From IMG/VR virus record IMGVR_UViG_3300008266_000277, positions 1 to 64,000 of that record: 64,000 nucleotides of DNA; one strand, given 5' to 3'. Position 1 is the first letter of the stretch, and every line of letters begins with the position of its first letter. Positions 17,901 through 28,300 of this stretch are shown here, piece after piece. The position numbers and the translations under genes are program-made. The notes under the pieces are model-generated. The model was not told where the DNA came from and made no database searches. It worked only from the letters and a program-made list of their open reading frames with translations. This DNA comes from a virus.

Positions 17901-20661
17901 TAAGATCAATAATAGCTTCTTGTAAAGGAGCAATTTCTATTTCTTTTGCTACTGTGCTAGGAAGAGTATCTAATATCTCCTTGATACGGGCAAAGATCTC
18001 TTGACGTTTAGTATACCAAGATTGCTTAATAACAACACGTGTATTCTTACGTATCCATTCTTCACGAAGAGCATTATATTTATCTGAACCAACGCCATAC
18101 TTACTAGCTAGTTCATCTTCATAGTTAGAAAGAATCTGTTGAAATACACCAGGTCTTTCTTTCCATTCATAAAACTGACGAGATTTTTCTCTATACTCCC
18201 TTAGTCGTTGGGCAATAGCCAAGTCCTTACCTGTTTTCTTGTTGCCATATAGATCATACAAGGAGTGTAACTGACGATACTCACGCCATAGTGCATCTAT
18301 TTGATTTGCTATCTCAAGCTGTTCACTTTCATTAGTTGCAGTTGCAGATACTTGACGTATCTTCTCTATAATAGCCTCCCGTTTAAATGCTGCTTCTTTA
18401 CCAATCTCATCTCTTTCAAATAAACTTTGTCTATCGTAGAACTCAGGTCTGTATTCCTGATGGAAATACTTACGTAAAAATTCTTTACGTCTAGCAACAG
18501 CATCTCTTAATCTAGTTAAGGAAGCATCTGTATTAGTTGTAGAATATTCTCGCTCAGCTTCATCTACTTCATTATTCATTACTTGAAGATCATGTCGATA
18601 ATCTCTGAATGGGTTGAGAAGTGTCCATATTTTTCTACGTACCTTTTGACCATTCTTATCTTCTGCAAGCACAGTATCTAGGAAACCTACTTTCTTTCCT
18701 AAGTCACCTATGTTACGAGGATTATATCCATAATCTTCTAAGGCATCTCTAAGATCATTTGCAAAGTCATTAAGTTTTGCTTGCGCATTAACCATGACTT
18801 CGTTCATATTATTTTTAACGTATAATGCTAGACCACCCACAATAGGGTCATTGTTATACATATATCCTTCAAAGAAGCCATTGAACCAGTTAGCATCACC
18901 TAGTTGACCTTTAAGTAAGTCTTCAATTTTCTCAGGAGTAATCTCAATACCTTGAGCAGCTTCAATACGCATGTTAGCATACTGTAGCTTCTCAGCATTA
19001 GTCATATACTCTTTCTTTCTTACTTTCTCACGTAGCTGATTATATACTGCATAATCTGATTTTGTTAGACCATAATATTCTCTATGCCATCTATCAATTA
19101 CTTTTTGAGGAGCCCCTTTCTCTTCAAGGTCTGAAATAATTTTTTCATATCTTTCTTTTGCTTCTCTACCTATGATCTCAAACTCTTCATAGATAACATC
19201 TCTAGTACCATCGGCATATACTTCCTTAGTTACACGATCTATCTTTTCTAAGTTAGTTTCAATACGAGTGATTACTTGATAGATTTTTGAGTTAGCAGGT
19301 ACACCAGAGTCAGGCTGATTAAAAGTATCTTTGATCTGACTGATGTACTTACCCCAATGATCAGTAAGCTTACGATAATAAGTTATTTTTTGTAGATTAT
19401 CTTGTGATAGACCATTCTTATAAAGGTCATCCATATGAGCTTGAATCTTACTGATAACAGTATCTACATTGTAGATAGTATTAACAAGAGCATTAGCTTG
19501 AGACTCAAGAAGTTCCATTGCTGCAATTTCATTGTCAACAATATTATCAATCTGATTCTTATATTTATTAAGATCCTGCATAATAATCTCCATATCAGGA
19601 CGCTTATACTGATCTCTTAGAATGACAGCTAGTTGCTTATAGTTACCATTTTGTTGTAATTCTCTTAGCTGTCCTGATGCTAGTTGGTAACCTTCATATA
19701 TCAATGCCTGAAGTTCTTGCTTATCTACCTTCTTCATGTCATTGATTTCTTCTTGATACTCTTTCAGATATGCAACTACATCTTCTTCAGTTACTAGTTC
19801 AGTATCAATCTTAAAGTTTTCATTAGTCAGCATCATTGCTAACTCATCAAGCGTAGTTGTAGGATCTAGCTTAGATACTTCTACCTGACCAAATGCATTT
19901 CTAAATAATTTTTTAAGTGCATAGAAGATATCTCTAATAAACTTAGCAAAACCAGGAGATTCTTCTTGTTTCATAGAAGCTCTTTCCAAAGCTTTTACAA
20001 CTACCTCTTCTCTAAACATTGGCCCATCCATGCTAAGATTAGGATGCGTTCTGCTAACTTCCTCTACTATAAGCTTACCTTCGTTAGTACTCATTAGATT
20101 GTCATACAACCTATTGAATAACTCAGGATTATCTACAATGATCTGACGAACAAATGGGTGAGCAAACTCGTGGAATACAGACCCTACAGAAATAGAATCT
20201 CCTACAAAGAATACCTGACCATTAAAATAAAAAGCAGATTGACCACTCCATGGGTTAATGCTTCCTTGTGTAAGTTCTTTTGCACGTTCTGCTGTAATGA
20301 TATCAAACTTAACACCTAATCCATTAGATAGCTTTCTAGCTATTTCATAAGCTCGTGTATTGGCACTGTCTCTTACAATTTGTTCTACCATGTTATCAGT
20401 ACTACGATCAGATGCATGGAATAATTCCATAGCTATTTCTGTAGGAATACCTGACATGATACCTGCTGTATGAGGTAGTGGTTGAGCCATTTCCCTTGAT
20501 AGCTTTTGAGCTTCAAGTTTAGCCTTAACCTCTTCTGGTGTTCTAATACTGTTACCAGACTCTACGTAATCCTTATACGCTTCAAATCTACCTACTGCCT
20601 TTTCTAAGGCTTTCCATTCATCTAAGTTTATATTAGGACATACACTCATTACACAAAACAT
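14983..20661 (-). CDS. Giant virion protein with zincin domain and C-terminal membrane segment
   Basis: The longest frame codes 1,892 residues. The likely start is the ATG at 20649, overlapping the previous stop as TAATG, which gives 1,888. An HEFAH motif (His160, Glu161, His164 from that start) inside VFHEFAHPFVRQII marks a zincin-like metallopeptidase domain. The middle is long, charged and helical, with many Glu/Lys/Arg runs suggesting coiled coil. Near the C-terminus, VVGLAVISIALAMIFGW is a good membrane segment. Size, end-of-cluster position and membrane segment fit the large head-packaged cargo proteins of crAss-like phages that are ejected with DNA. The peptidase may mature virion proteins or act in the host; its substrate is unknown. 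Confidence 0.8.
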   Translation of the reverse strand: MFCVMSVCPNINLDEWKALEKAVGRFEAYKDYVESGNSIRTPEEVKAKLEAQKLSREMAQPLPHTAGIMSGIPTEIAMELFHASDRSTDNMVEQIVRDSANTRAYEIARKLSNGLGVKFDIITAERAKELTQGSINPWSGQSAFYFNGQVFFVGDSISVGSVFHEFAHPFVRQIIVDNPELFNRLYDNLMSTNEGKLIVEEVSRTHPNLSMDGPMFREEVVVKALERASMKQEESPGFAKFIRDIFYALKKLFRNAFGQVEVSKLDPTTTLDELAMMLTNENFKIDTELVTEEDVVAYLKEYQEEINDMKKVDKQELQALIYEGYQLASGQLRELQQNGNYKQLAVILRDQYKRPDMEIIMQDLNKYKNQIDNIVDNEIAAMELLESQANALVNTIYNVDTVISKIQAHMDDLYKNGLSQDNLQKITYYRKLTDHWGKYISQIKDTFNQPDSGVPANSKIYQVITRIETNLEKIDRVTKEVYADGTRDVIYEEFEIIGREAKERYEKIISDLEEKGAPQKVIDRWHREYYGLTKSDYAVYNQLREKVRKKEYMTNAEKLQYANMRIEAAQGIEITPEKIEDLLKGQLGDANWFNGFFEGYMYNNDPIVGGLALYVKNNMNEVMVNAQAKLNDFANDLRDALEDYGYNPRNIGDLGKKVGFLDTVLAEDKNGQKVRRKIWTLLNPFRDYRHDLQVMNNEVDEAEREYSTTNTDASLTRLRDAVARRKEFLRKYFHQEYRPEFYDRQSLFERDEIGKEAAFKREAIIEKIRQVSATATNESEQLEIANQIDALWREYRQLHSLYDLYGNKKTGKDLAIAQRLREYREKSRQFYEWKERPGVFQQILSNYEDELASKYGVGSDKYNALREEWIRKNTRVVIKQSWYTKRQEIFARIKEILDTLPSTVAKEIEIAPLQEAIIDLKSGFRDEDGQPDPSLMTKEAIDKIRALEQEIDARKAKYRSGVLVEEQAELNELYKIRETRALSKKEQDRLNELYAKKSKNRLDNFLKAELDGLYYELEQMSETDATDYYVDVVNNYLQLMDTDKLNDSLGSRAITAQSANRFLLDKDVIDELKRQNSDFAKWFDANHITVETATGTKYKRVSVWSVIRPTDPNDYEQTEIKDKSGRVIEKIAGLPAMKFYRQEVKEEYKTAKIVGKTVDNKGNFLPKSAEDLDQSQDGWDKYINKEYFDLKEKDPKLFTVLEKLTEHHLRNQNGLDNKSKLYLDFPRFTKPKGAFLGLGLETLQSTKVDEVGRARWNGLQQWIKRIREWFYGSTDQAEQGFNNKWENNLVTMAKLDLFDDEQSNIPISGLYNIEYEDVSTDIITSMMRYMYSAERQKQLIKISPVARAIQKVVNDPNNTVDLTKINKKNFIHRHIISYRKKKGTSVRADNVNNFLEREFEGINMKGAFSESAFVNNLSSALFSRASFQFFALNVPSALKNQWSAKYQTMIESTANKYLNPITAAKGEVWATMAMGDLSFGGNLYTKGPKSLTQQIIEIFDPSQGRFEEKLRNNTMSRTFTKDVVEGSWLYSTRKWLELQATLQQFGGMMHHKMIERTTEDGKVETIPYIEAFELDENKKIRLKSGIDPKYGFTYDAEGNIKLGKEFNHFKNKMQQVINSLNGAYAEYDQPEAQRYLLFRFMSYLRRYFTTMAIKRWGFKGPLLSPRARLNPGLGEPDMGYYIRTLQMLKQTVQNADFALKYATAEEKQAAMRVLAEVVGLAVISIALAMIFGWDPDDDERYDKLRALSGPLDFFGVEGDANRPFNTVGFAETHLINLLMQVRAENEQFLPLPSATPYVGGGLYNYFDLLDLKSIAFGPTTDTYREILDDMIHIMKGDDKAYYTRDTGPYFFQQKGGSKLLAKLAKLVGFTGSTLDPAMAIQKFYNAQAMARR

Positions 20662-22301
20662 TTATTCATTAGGTCATGATATTCTTCATCAGTTATTGGT
20701 TGTTGAGCAACACGTATAACTTCTGCAACACCTTCAGCTTCTTTTACAAAGTTAGGATTAATATAGCCAAATTCCTCAAGTAATCTTGTTGATAGATACT
20801 TAAATGTTTCAGGAGCTACAGCAACACCTATTTTATTGCCTGCCTCATCAGTAAACATCTTACCTGTAGTGTCATTTGCACCAATCATATATTGACCATA
20901 TCCTGCTTTACTGAATACAGGCTGTAAGCCTTTTTCATCACGCATCTTTTTTATATTTTCAATACTTTCATCAATTGCTTTTCTTACTTCAGGTCTAACA
21001 CCACCTTCTTCAGCATCTGTTATAAATTCTACAAGCGATCCACCTCCATATTTTAGACGTGATATAATACCTGCCTTATTTTGAAATCCAGAGTGGAAAA
21101 TAAATCTATCTCTAAGATCTATATTACCTACACCACTTCCTTTAGGTAATGGAACTGCAGACGCACGTGTAGCTGCTACACTAGCTCCTGGTTCCATTGC
21201 TTCATTAAATACAGTAAAGTAATTTGTAGCATCTATGTTAAAGCCAACTGTTTCTTTCTTAGCACCTGTATATACTTGCTCAAGATCTTTAAGCTGCATA
21301 TCTGATGCGTCTAAGTACATAAGCTTACTACGTCTCATAAGTCCTGTAGCAGGAGTAGCACCTGTTGGTACATCAATCACATCCACAATAGCACCTGGCA
21401 TAATGATACCACGCTTAACCATTTCTTTAGCTGTAGCTTCATTAGGAACTGCATACTGACCTTTAACTCTATCAGATTTTAGATTGACATACATCTTGTT
21501 ATCCGAATATACAGGATAACCTTGACCTTTATCATTAATGTTTGCAATAATATTACCATTAGCATCTATAATGTTATGTACAGTTCTAGTTGTAGTAACA
21601 TCTTCAAATGTTTTATCATACGTTAACTTGATACGATAAAGAGGTACATCGCTAGTATATACAAGTGTTCCATCAGGACCATTCTGATAATTGTATCCAA
21701 GATCTTCTAGCTCTACTATATCTGCTTCAACAATAGATACAACAGGCTCACCATTTTGAATGTAGTCCATCTTGTAGATAATCTTATCACCTGCTTTTGA
21801 ACTTTCTCCTGTTGCAAAATCAGGCAGTTCAGCAAGCATTTCCATTCTAACTTGCATTGTACCTTCTGTGTCTATGATTTTATCAAGATTTTTTAGATAG
21901 GTATTATTTGAAGGATCTACATATTTTAGAAGTTCGCCAGTTGGTAAATAGAAGAACTTATGTATAGCATTCGTTCCATTAGACAGAGTAACCTCTACAT
22001 CAATAACAATTTGCGTTTTATCCCAACTAATATTTGCCACTTTAGCATTAGAGTAGGAGTGAATTCGCTCACCTAATGTTCTTGTAAATGAAACATTATC
22101 TCCTATTCTTAAGTATGGTTTAACAATTTCACCTTTAGGATTAATGAACGCAGGATCAAATGTTTTTTCTGTTCCTGTTTGTTCAATAAACATACGCTGC
22201 TCCAGTAAACTTGTAGGTCTATTTGATCTATCAGTAGGCATCACATAATTCTTACCACGAGTATCATACCTCTTATTAGCTTGTTCAAACGCATCAAACA
22301 T
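20649..22301 (-). CDS. C-terminal fragment of the giant RNA polymerase protein
   Basis: The frame codes 550 residues from an internal Met (MFDAFEQANKRYD). Coding sequence in this frame extends upstream to about 22,345, where it joins the polymerase core fragment after a frame change at an A5 run: six A would give TFKKASYCS in one frame. The content is beta-rich (VSFTRTLGERIHSY, KVANISWDKTQIVID) followed by a helical end with AGYGQYMIG and APETFKYLSTRLLEEFGY. I recognise no catalytic motif. It ends in TAA overlapping the next ATG by one base. It is probably the C-terminal part of the virion RNA polymerase polypeptide rather than a separate gene. Confidence 0.65.
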   Translation of the reverse strand: MFDAFEQANKRYDTRGKNYVMPTDRSNRPTSLLEQRMFIEQTGTEKTFDPAFINPKGEIVKPYLRIGDNVSFTRTLGERIHSYSNAKVANISWDKTQIVIDVEVTLSNGTNAIHKFFYLPTGELLKYVDPSNNTYLKNLDKIIDTEGTMQVRMEMLAELPDFATGESSKAGDKIIYKMDYIQNGEPVVSIVEADIVELEDLGYNYQNGPDGTLVYTSDVPLYRIKLTYDKTFEDVTTTRTVHNIIDANGNIIANINDKGQGYPVYSDNKMYVNLKSDRVKGQYAVPNEATAKEMVKRGIIMPGAIVDVIDVPTGATPATGLMRRSKLMYLDASDMQLKDLEQVYTGAKKETVGFNIDATNYFTVFNEAMEPGASVAATRASAVPLPKGSGVGNIDLRDRFIFHSGFQNKAGIISRLKYGGGSLVEFITDAEEGGVRPEVRKAIDESIENIKKMRDEKGLQPVFSKAGYGQYMIGANDTTGKMFTDEAGNKIGVAVAPETFKYLSTRLLEEFGYINPNFVKEAEGVAEVIRVAQQPITDEEYHDLMNKCFV

Positions 22302-25300
22302 AGCATTAAGAGTAGCGGTAGAAATGCTACAATAGGAAGCTTTTTGAATGTTGATGCAATTTCATGTATACTCTTTCTTACTTCTTCATTAAGTTCTTCT
22401 TCAGTTAATTTTGGCATATTTTCTTTAATTATGCCAGGAATAATTTTAGCAAGTTCAACTTCATTAGCTAAAGATTGTAACTGAAAGTAATATGAATCTA
22501 TTGTTTCTTTATCTTTAGGAGCGTCGATGAATGCAAGGTTAACACGTTCAGTATCCGTACCCTTAGTTGTTTCACTGTCAGGTATAAGATTTTTAAGGAC
22601 TGGAAACTTATCTGTAAGTTGTTGACCATACTTTGGATTTACCTTATGCTTTACAATGTCATATGCAAAAGCTGTTTCTCCGTTGAAGATAGCATGCATG
22701 TTATAAACATTCTTGAGTGCTTTATTTCTTATGTAAATTTCAAAAGCATATTTTAATCTATCTCGTTGATATGCTTTTTTAGCTTCTGTTCTAAGCATTA
22801 CTTCACCTTCGTCAAGATATTTATTCTTAAGGATAACTCTTGCTGATGCTTTCCAAATAAGATTAAAATCCTCATCTGATTTACGCAAAGCTTCCATTTT
22901 TGCAAATGTATCTTGAGCAAACTGACCACGCAAATATTCACGCTCAAAGACAAACTTAACGTATTCTCCAAAACTTGTAAAAGTACTTATCTCACCAACA
23001 GCTGGAATACCTAACTCATCAGATGGTTTTGTATAAGCTTTAGATTGGAACTGTTCCCAAAGTGTAGCATAGTCATAGTACATTATACCATCTACATATG
23101 CTGCTCCATACTTAGGAAGAGCTGCAACTTTTTGTAATGCAGTCTTAACTTCACTACCTCTATAATAGATAGGCTCTTTGGGATTCTCTAAATCAGATAC
23201 ATCAAATGTTAGGAATGAGTTCTGGAACAATATAGGCAACAAAGCATTTTTAAACTCTGTCATCAACTCAATGTCGTCAGTAAAGTATGTTTTGTTCTTT
23301 GCCTTATCCTTTCTACTAAAGGATAAATCAATCATAAATTTATTTATAACAGGGTTATTACGGAATCCAAATAGATCCTTCCATACAGCTATTTGAAATG
23401 GTTGCTGGTAGAAGCTTGCAATAGGCGAAGATATCTTAGTCTCATCTAAGATTCCAGTATCATTACCATCTTTATCTTTTATTGTAGGTATTAGACGATC
23501 AATAACATCAGATGGTAGTCTCCAGTATCTCGTTTGAGATCCTTTGACATCATCCATTCTGTTACGCTTGAGCTCCATAAGCTTTACAATCTTATCCTGA
23601 GCTTCAAACAAAGATCCCGACTTACCAGTATCTACATTTGTTCTAAGCTTGATATCCTTAACAGCTCTTTCCATATCTGTCATTTCAATGAAATGCAAGA
23701 AGATAGCTTTTTGAAAATCAGAAATAGTAGGATCGTTATAATTAATATTACGCTCTTCGATAGACTTTGGTCTACCCTTTTTATCAACTTTAGGATACTT
23801 AGTAAATACATACTCTAGTTGACCAGTAAGTTCATCTAATTTAAACTGACCATCTTTTGGAGCTGTTAAAAGTGTCTCACGCTTAATAACTTCTTTAAGA
23901 TTTTTTACTCTGTTTTCACTAGTCTCACCTTCAACTGAAATGCCTAATTTTTCAAGTATCATTTCTTTAGCTGCAAGAATAGCTTTGTCACGAGTAATCT
24001 TTTCTTTTTCAGGATTTTCTTCTTCCATAGCTGAAGACATGACGCTTTGCAAGCGATCTACTGTTTCCATGTACTCTTCAATAATTGGCTGACTAATGAA
24101 GTTACTAGCATATTCAATAGGTACACCTGCTTGTACAAGGAATAGCAACATAGGTCCTAGCTTATCATTACCTCTTAGATAGAAAATCCATGGATCCTTA
24201 GCAATATCCACCCAACCATTCATAAGCTGAGAGATGACATCACCAATCTTATTCTGGCCTAATGCATCATATCTATGAGAGAAGGAGATAGCTCTATCTT
24301 TATATCCTTTAACACCTAAAGTATTATGTGGTAAGTACAATGTTTGTCTTTCATAAGACATAAATACTTTACGCATATCTTTTTTATATGCTCGATCCGC
24401 TTGTCTATATGCTTCTTTCTCTTCATCAGTACGTGTATCCTTACCATCAATAAGTTTATCTTTCTTAATCTTCTCTTGCTTATAGAACTCACGAGCTAGA
24501 TTGATGATTTCTTCCATCTCTTCAGACTCGTAATCACCATTGATTTCTTTGTTATTTGGAGTTAGATATAATCCAATCCTGTTAAAAAGCTCATTATAAG
24601 TATTATCTACTGCACCAATACCTAAAGCTTTCTTACCGAGATTATTGGTCATCTGCTTATGTAGGTTGTAAGTAATTTCAAATATACGATTAGCCTGAAT
24701 ACCTCTAGCAGGAGCATCTTCATCATTAGTAGATATACGTGGATTATAATTACGATAAGTAGTCTTAAGATCATCTACTATAGGATCTAAGATATCTGTA
24801 CCGTTAGGACGTATTAGGTTAGAATAATTCTGAACTCTGCTTGATAAATTATTTAGCGCAAATAGCATATCATTCTGAGCTACCTTCTCCTGATCAGCAA
24901 GTACAAACTCATCAAAGCTAAGTACGTCACCTTCTTCTTGTAGAAAATCTATGATTTGTCCATTTACAACCTCAGCACCACCAAATAACTTATAGTATTT
25001 AAAGATTGCCATTGTTCTATCAATACCTGGTTCAAAATCTTTAACTATAAACTCTTCAGCTTTCTTTCTTTTGTATTCTTGATACTTCTTCTTATACTGA
25101 TCTGTACTAAATGCTTTATAAAGATCTACCTCATATACTGAATTACCATTTGCATCCACTGTCATATTAAGTGAGATGTTAGGCATCATCCATGTAATCT
25201 TATCAATATCATAGTCACCTCCAGATTTAGCTACTATTTCAGCAGGTAAGATAACTATGTTACCTGCTTCTTTAGGGAGGAATTCAAATACCTCAGCAAA

Positions 25301-28300
25301 TTCATCTGAGTTAAGTCCCTGAATAGGAATACGATCACCATGCATAGTAATCATCTTTCTATTGTTTCCTTGATTTAGCCAGTTGTCATCCTTAATCAAT
25401 CTGTTAAGATTAGCAAGTGATGCATTATAATCTAGTTCTTTTACAGGTTTATTTTTACGAGCAAGCAGATTACCTTGGTCATCTGTTGCATCGCGGAATA
25501 CTGCTACATCAGGTAGATATAAAAGTTTTTCAAAATCACCTTGCATAGAGATTTTAACTTTCATTGCATCTACTCTACCTGTATTAGGATTAATTCTATA
25601 ATATGTAAGTCCATTTGTACCTCCATATTGAGCAATTAATTCTTCTGTTGCAGGCTCAAGCATAGCGCCAGATACTTGAATAAGAGCTTCTCCTTTTGTT
25701 TTTTGACGTATTAGAGATTTAACAACAAGAGCGTTAAGTAGTCTTTCAATTTTGTCAGCAGCTAATGAGAAAGATAAGTCATGCTTTAGCCTACCTTCAA
25801 AGTCAGTATTAATAAAATCTAATTCGTGATCTGCTAACTCTTGATTGCTAAGCTGAGTCTTAACATACTTAACTAGATTAGACATGTCACCTACAAGCTC
25901 ACCATCACTGTTAATTTTAAGTTTAGCTCTCTTAAGTAATTGTGCTTTCTTAACTTGAGTTAGGTTAGCAACAGCTTGTTCATATTCAATAAGAGCTTTA
26001 AAATTTTTGTATTCGCCTGCTTCTAACTGCTCTTCAAATGAAAGAGCCATCCACTTCTCTATACGTGTTTCAAGAGGTTCTTCTACTAAAAAGTCAGTAG
26101 GAATACCATTCTCCATCAAGTCTACCTCTATAAGTTTACGGATCTGAGTAGGAATAGTTACTTTACCTTTCCACTTAGGCTCAATCTTAAGCTGATTCTT
26201 AAGATATTCTACATGAATTTTGTTAACTGTAAATGGTGCATCATCATTTATATCTCTATCCTGAGTATATACATTGTCTTTAAGAGATGCAATATCAAGC
26301 TTGTCATATTTCTTTTGTCCTTCAACACCAACGTATTCTGCATCAGTAGATCTTACAATCTTACCATCTTTGGTCATACGTATAGGTTTGCCTGCATCAT
26401 CAAACTGAACAGTTGTAAGAGTACCAATTTTAGACCCTGATTCAAACAATACATAGTCAATACCTTCACGCATCATTTTTTCATGAAGAGTCTTAAGTTT
26501 AGGACTTAAATTAGCTACAGAAGGTATAATAGGAGTAAGCTGAAATTTATGAAATGCTTCTATAGTAACATCACTTGTAAGTGGATTATCAGCACTGTTT
26601 GCTAAAGCTCCCCAGTACTGCGCCTTAATTGGTGGGAAGAAAGTACCAATTTTCTCTGCAGGTATATTTTCTCCACGTAACAAAGCTAAATAGATCTTCT
26701 CTTGCGCAGGTGTCCATTCACCTTGAGAATCCATAAGAATTCGATACGCATCAAAACTAATCCATCCTTGAGCATCTGCTTCAGTCATTTCAGCATACTT
26801 ACCCATGATGCTTTTTCCAGTAGGCTCAATACCTTTTATGCTATCAATAGAAGTTATATCTATACCTGCATTTACAGCACCAAATAGTTTAGTTTTAACA
26901 TCAGTTTCTATTTGTTTTACACTACGTTTAACAGTAGCTGTTCTATTTGCAGCTATTGCATCATCAACCATTTGCTTATACAGATTATACCCCATTTCTT
27001 CAAGATATACACTACGTGTAATTTTATCTCTCATAACAGCAGTATTCATGGTGCCATCATAAGCACGCATTGGTAATCCTGTAAGTTGCTCTTCAAACTT
27101 TCTACCTAATCCTCTTTCAGAATCATTTACAAAACGTAGCCAATCTTCATCTGTACGATATCCTGTACCTGTAGATGCAATACCTGCATTACGTTTATGG
27201 AACTCTTCTTTCATGTGGTTATACTGAGCAATATCTCCATATAAGAAGTTCATTGACTCAACATTATGAATCCATGAGTTATATACCCATGATTGAACTG
27301 CTAAATTATCTAATAAATTATCAGCAACAAATCCAAACTTATCGTACTCCGCTTTTACTTCTTTGTATTGACCTTCAAAATAATTTTTTGTCTGATCTAT
27401 TACTTCTTGTTTTAGCTTTTGTGCTTTCTCATCTGCAGTATTTGCAAAGTATACATCAAGATCTCCTTCTACTTTAGATAACTTCTCTTTGGTAGATGCA
27501 TCTAATATACCCTCAAACGTTAGGAACTTTTGACCTTGAGCTAAATAATTAAAATCAAATACAGGAGTAGGGGTTATTTGCATTCCCTCCTTTTTCTCTT
27601 TTGCAATTTGCTTAAGTATTTGATCAATATCTTTTTTCTTTTGCATAAATCTTCTTACGCGATTATGCTCAGATACTAAATTAGGTAAGATATAATGATT
27701 AAATGCCCGCATGTGGTAATCATCTCTACTACCAGCAAATCTCCAGTTAGGTACGTATTGACCTTGAGTAACGTCACCAGTAGATAATGCATCAGGAGAA
27801 GTAATGTAATTAAGAATCACTGAATAAGACGTGCTCTTATCTGAGTGACGCATTAATTCAGGTAGTCCTTTCTGTACAGCTAGGTGTAAATCTAATATAA
27901 ACTTAGTATATGGGTCAGCAGCAGCTGAAGATACACCTTCCTTATTTGCTTCTCTTGCTCCACTAACATCAAATAATTCTAGCTTAACTATTCTACCTCC
28001 TGTAGCAGTTTTACGAGACCCATAATCTTTGTCATCTTTAGGTATTAGATTACCATCACTGTCTACTATATTAAACATGTTTGTCAACCAAACATATCTC
28101 TTAGCATTAGGATTCTTTTCAATATCAAATTTTGCCATATGAGGCATGCGAGTAAGATTCTCATAAGCAGATACTCTTTGCATATTGCCCTCCTCATCTG
28201 GCTCCATTGTGTCTTCAACAGAGTTTACAGATGAGACCATAATAGACATACTACTATTTAGTGAATGCTCAAACTTAGTATTACCATCAGCAGTAGTTAC

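Noticed and set aside
22241-22345. C-terminal membrane segment of the polymerase fragment (LPIVAFLPLLLMLCLM)
   Set aside because: This is the out-of-frame tail after the A5 run; the alternative frame over the same bases continues into the 550-residue fragment.
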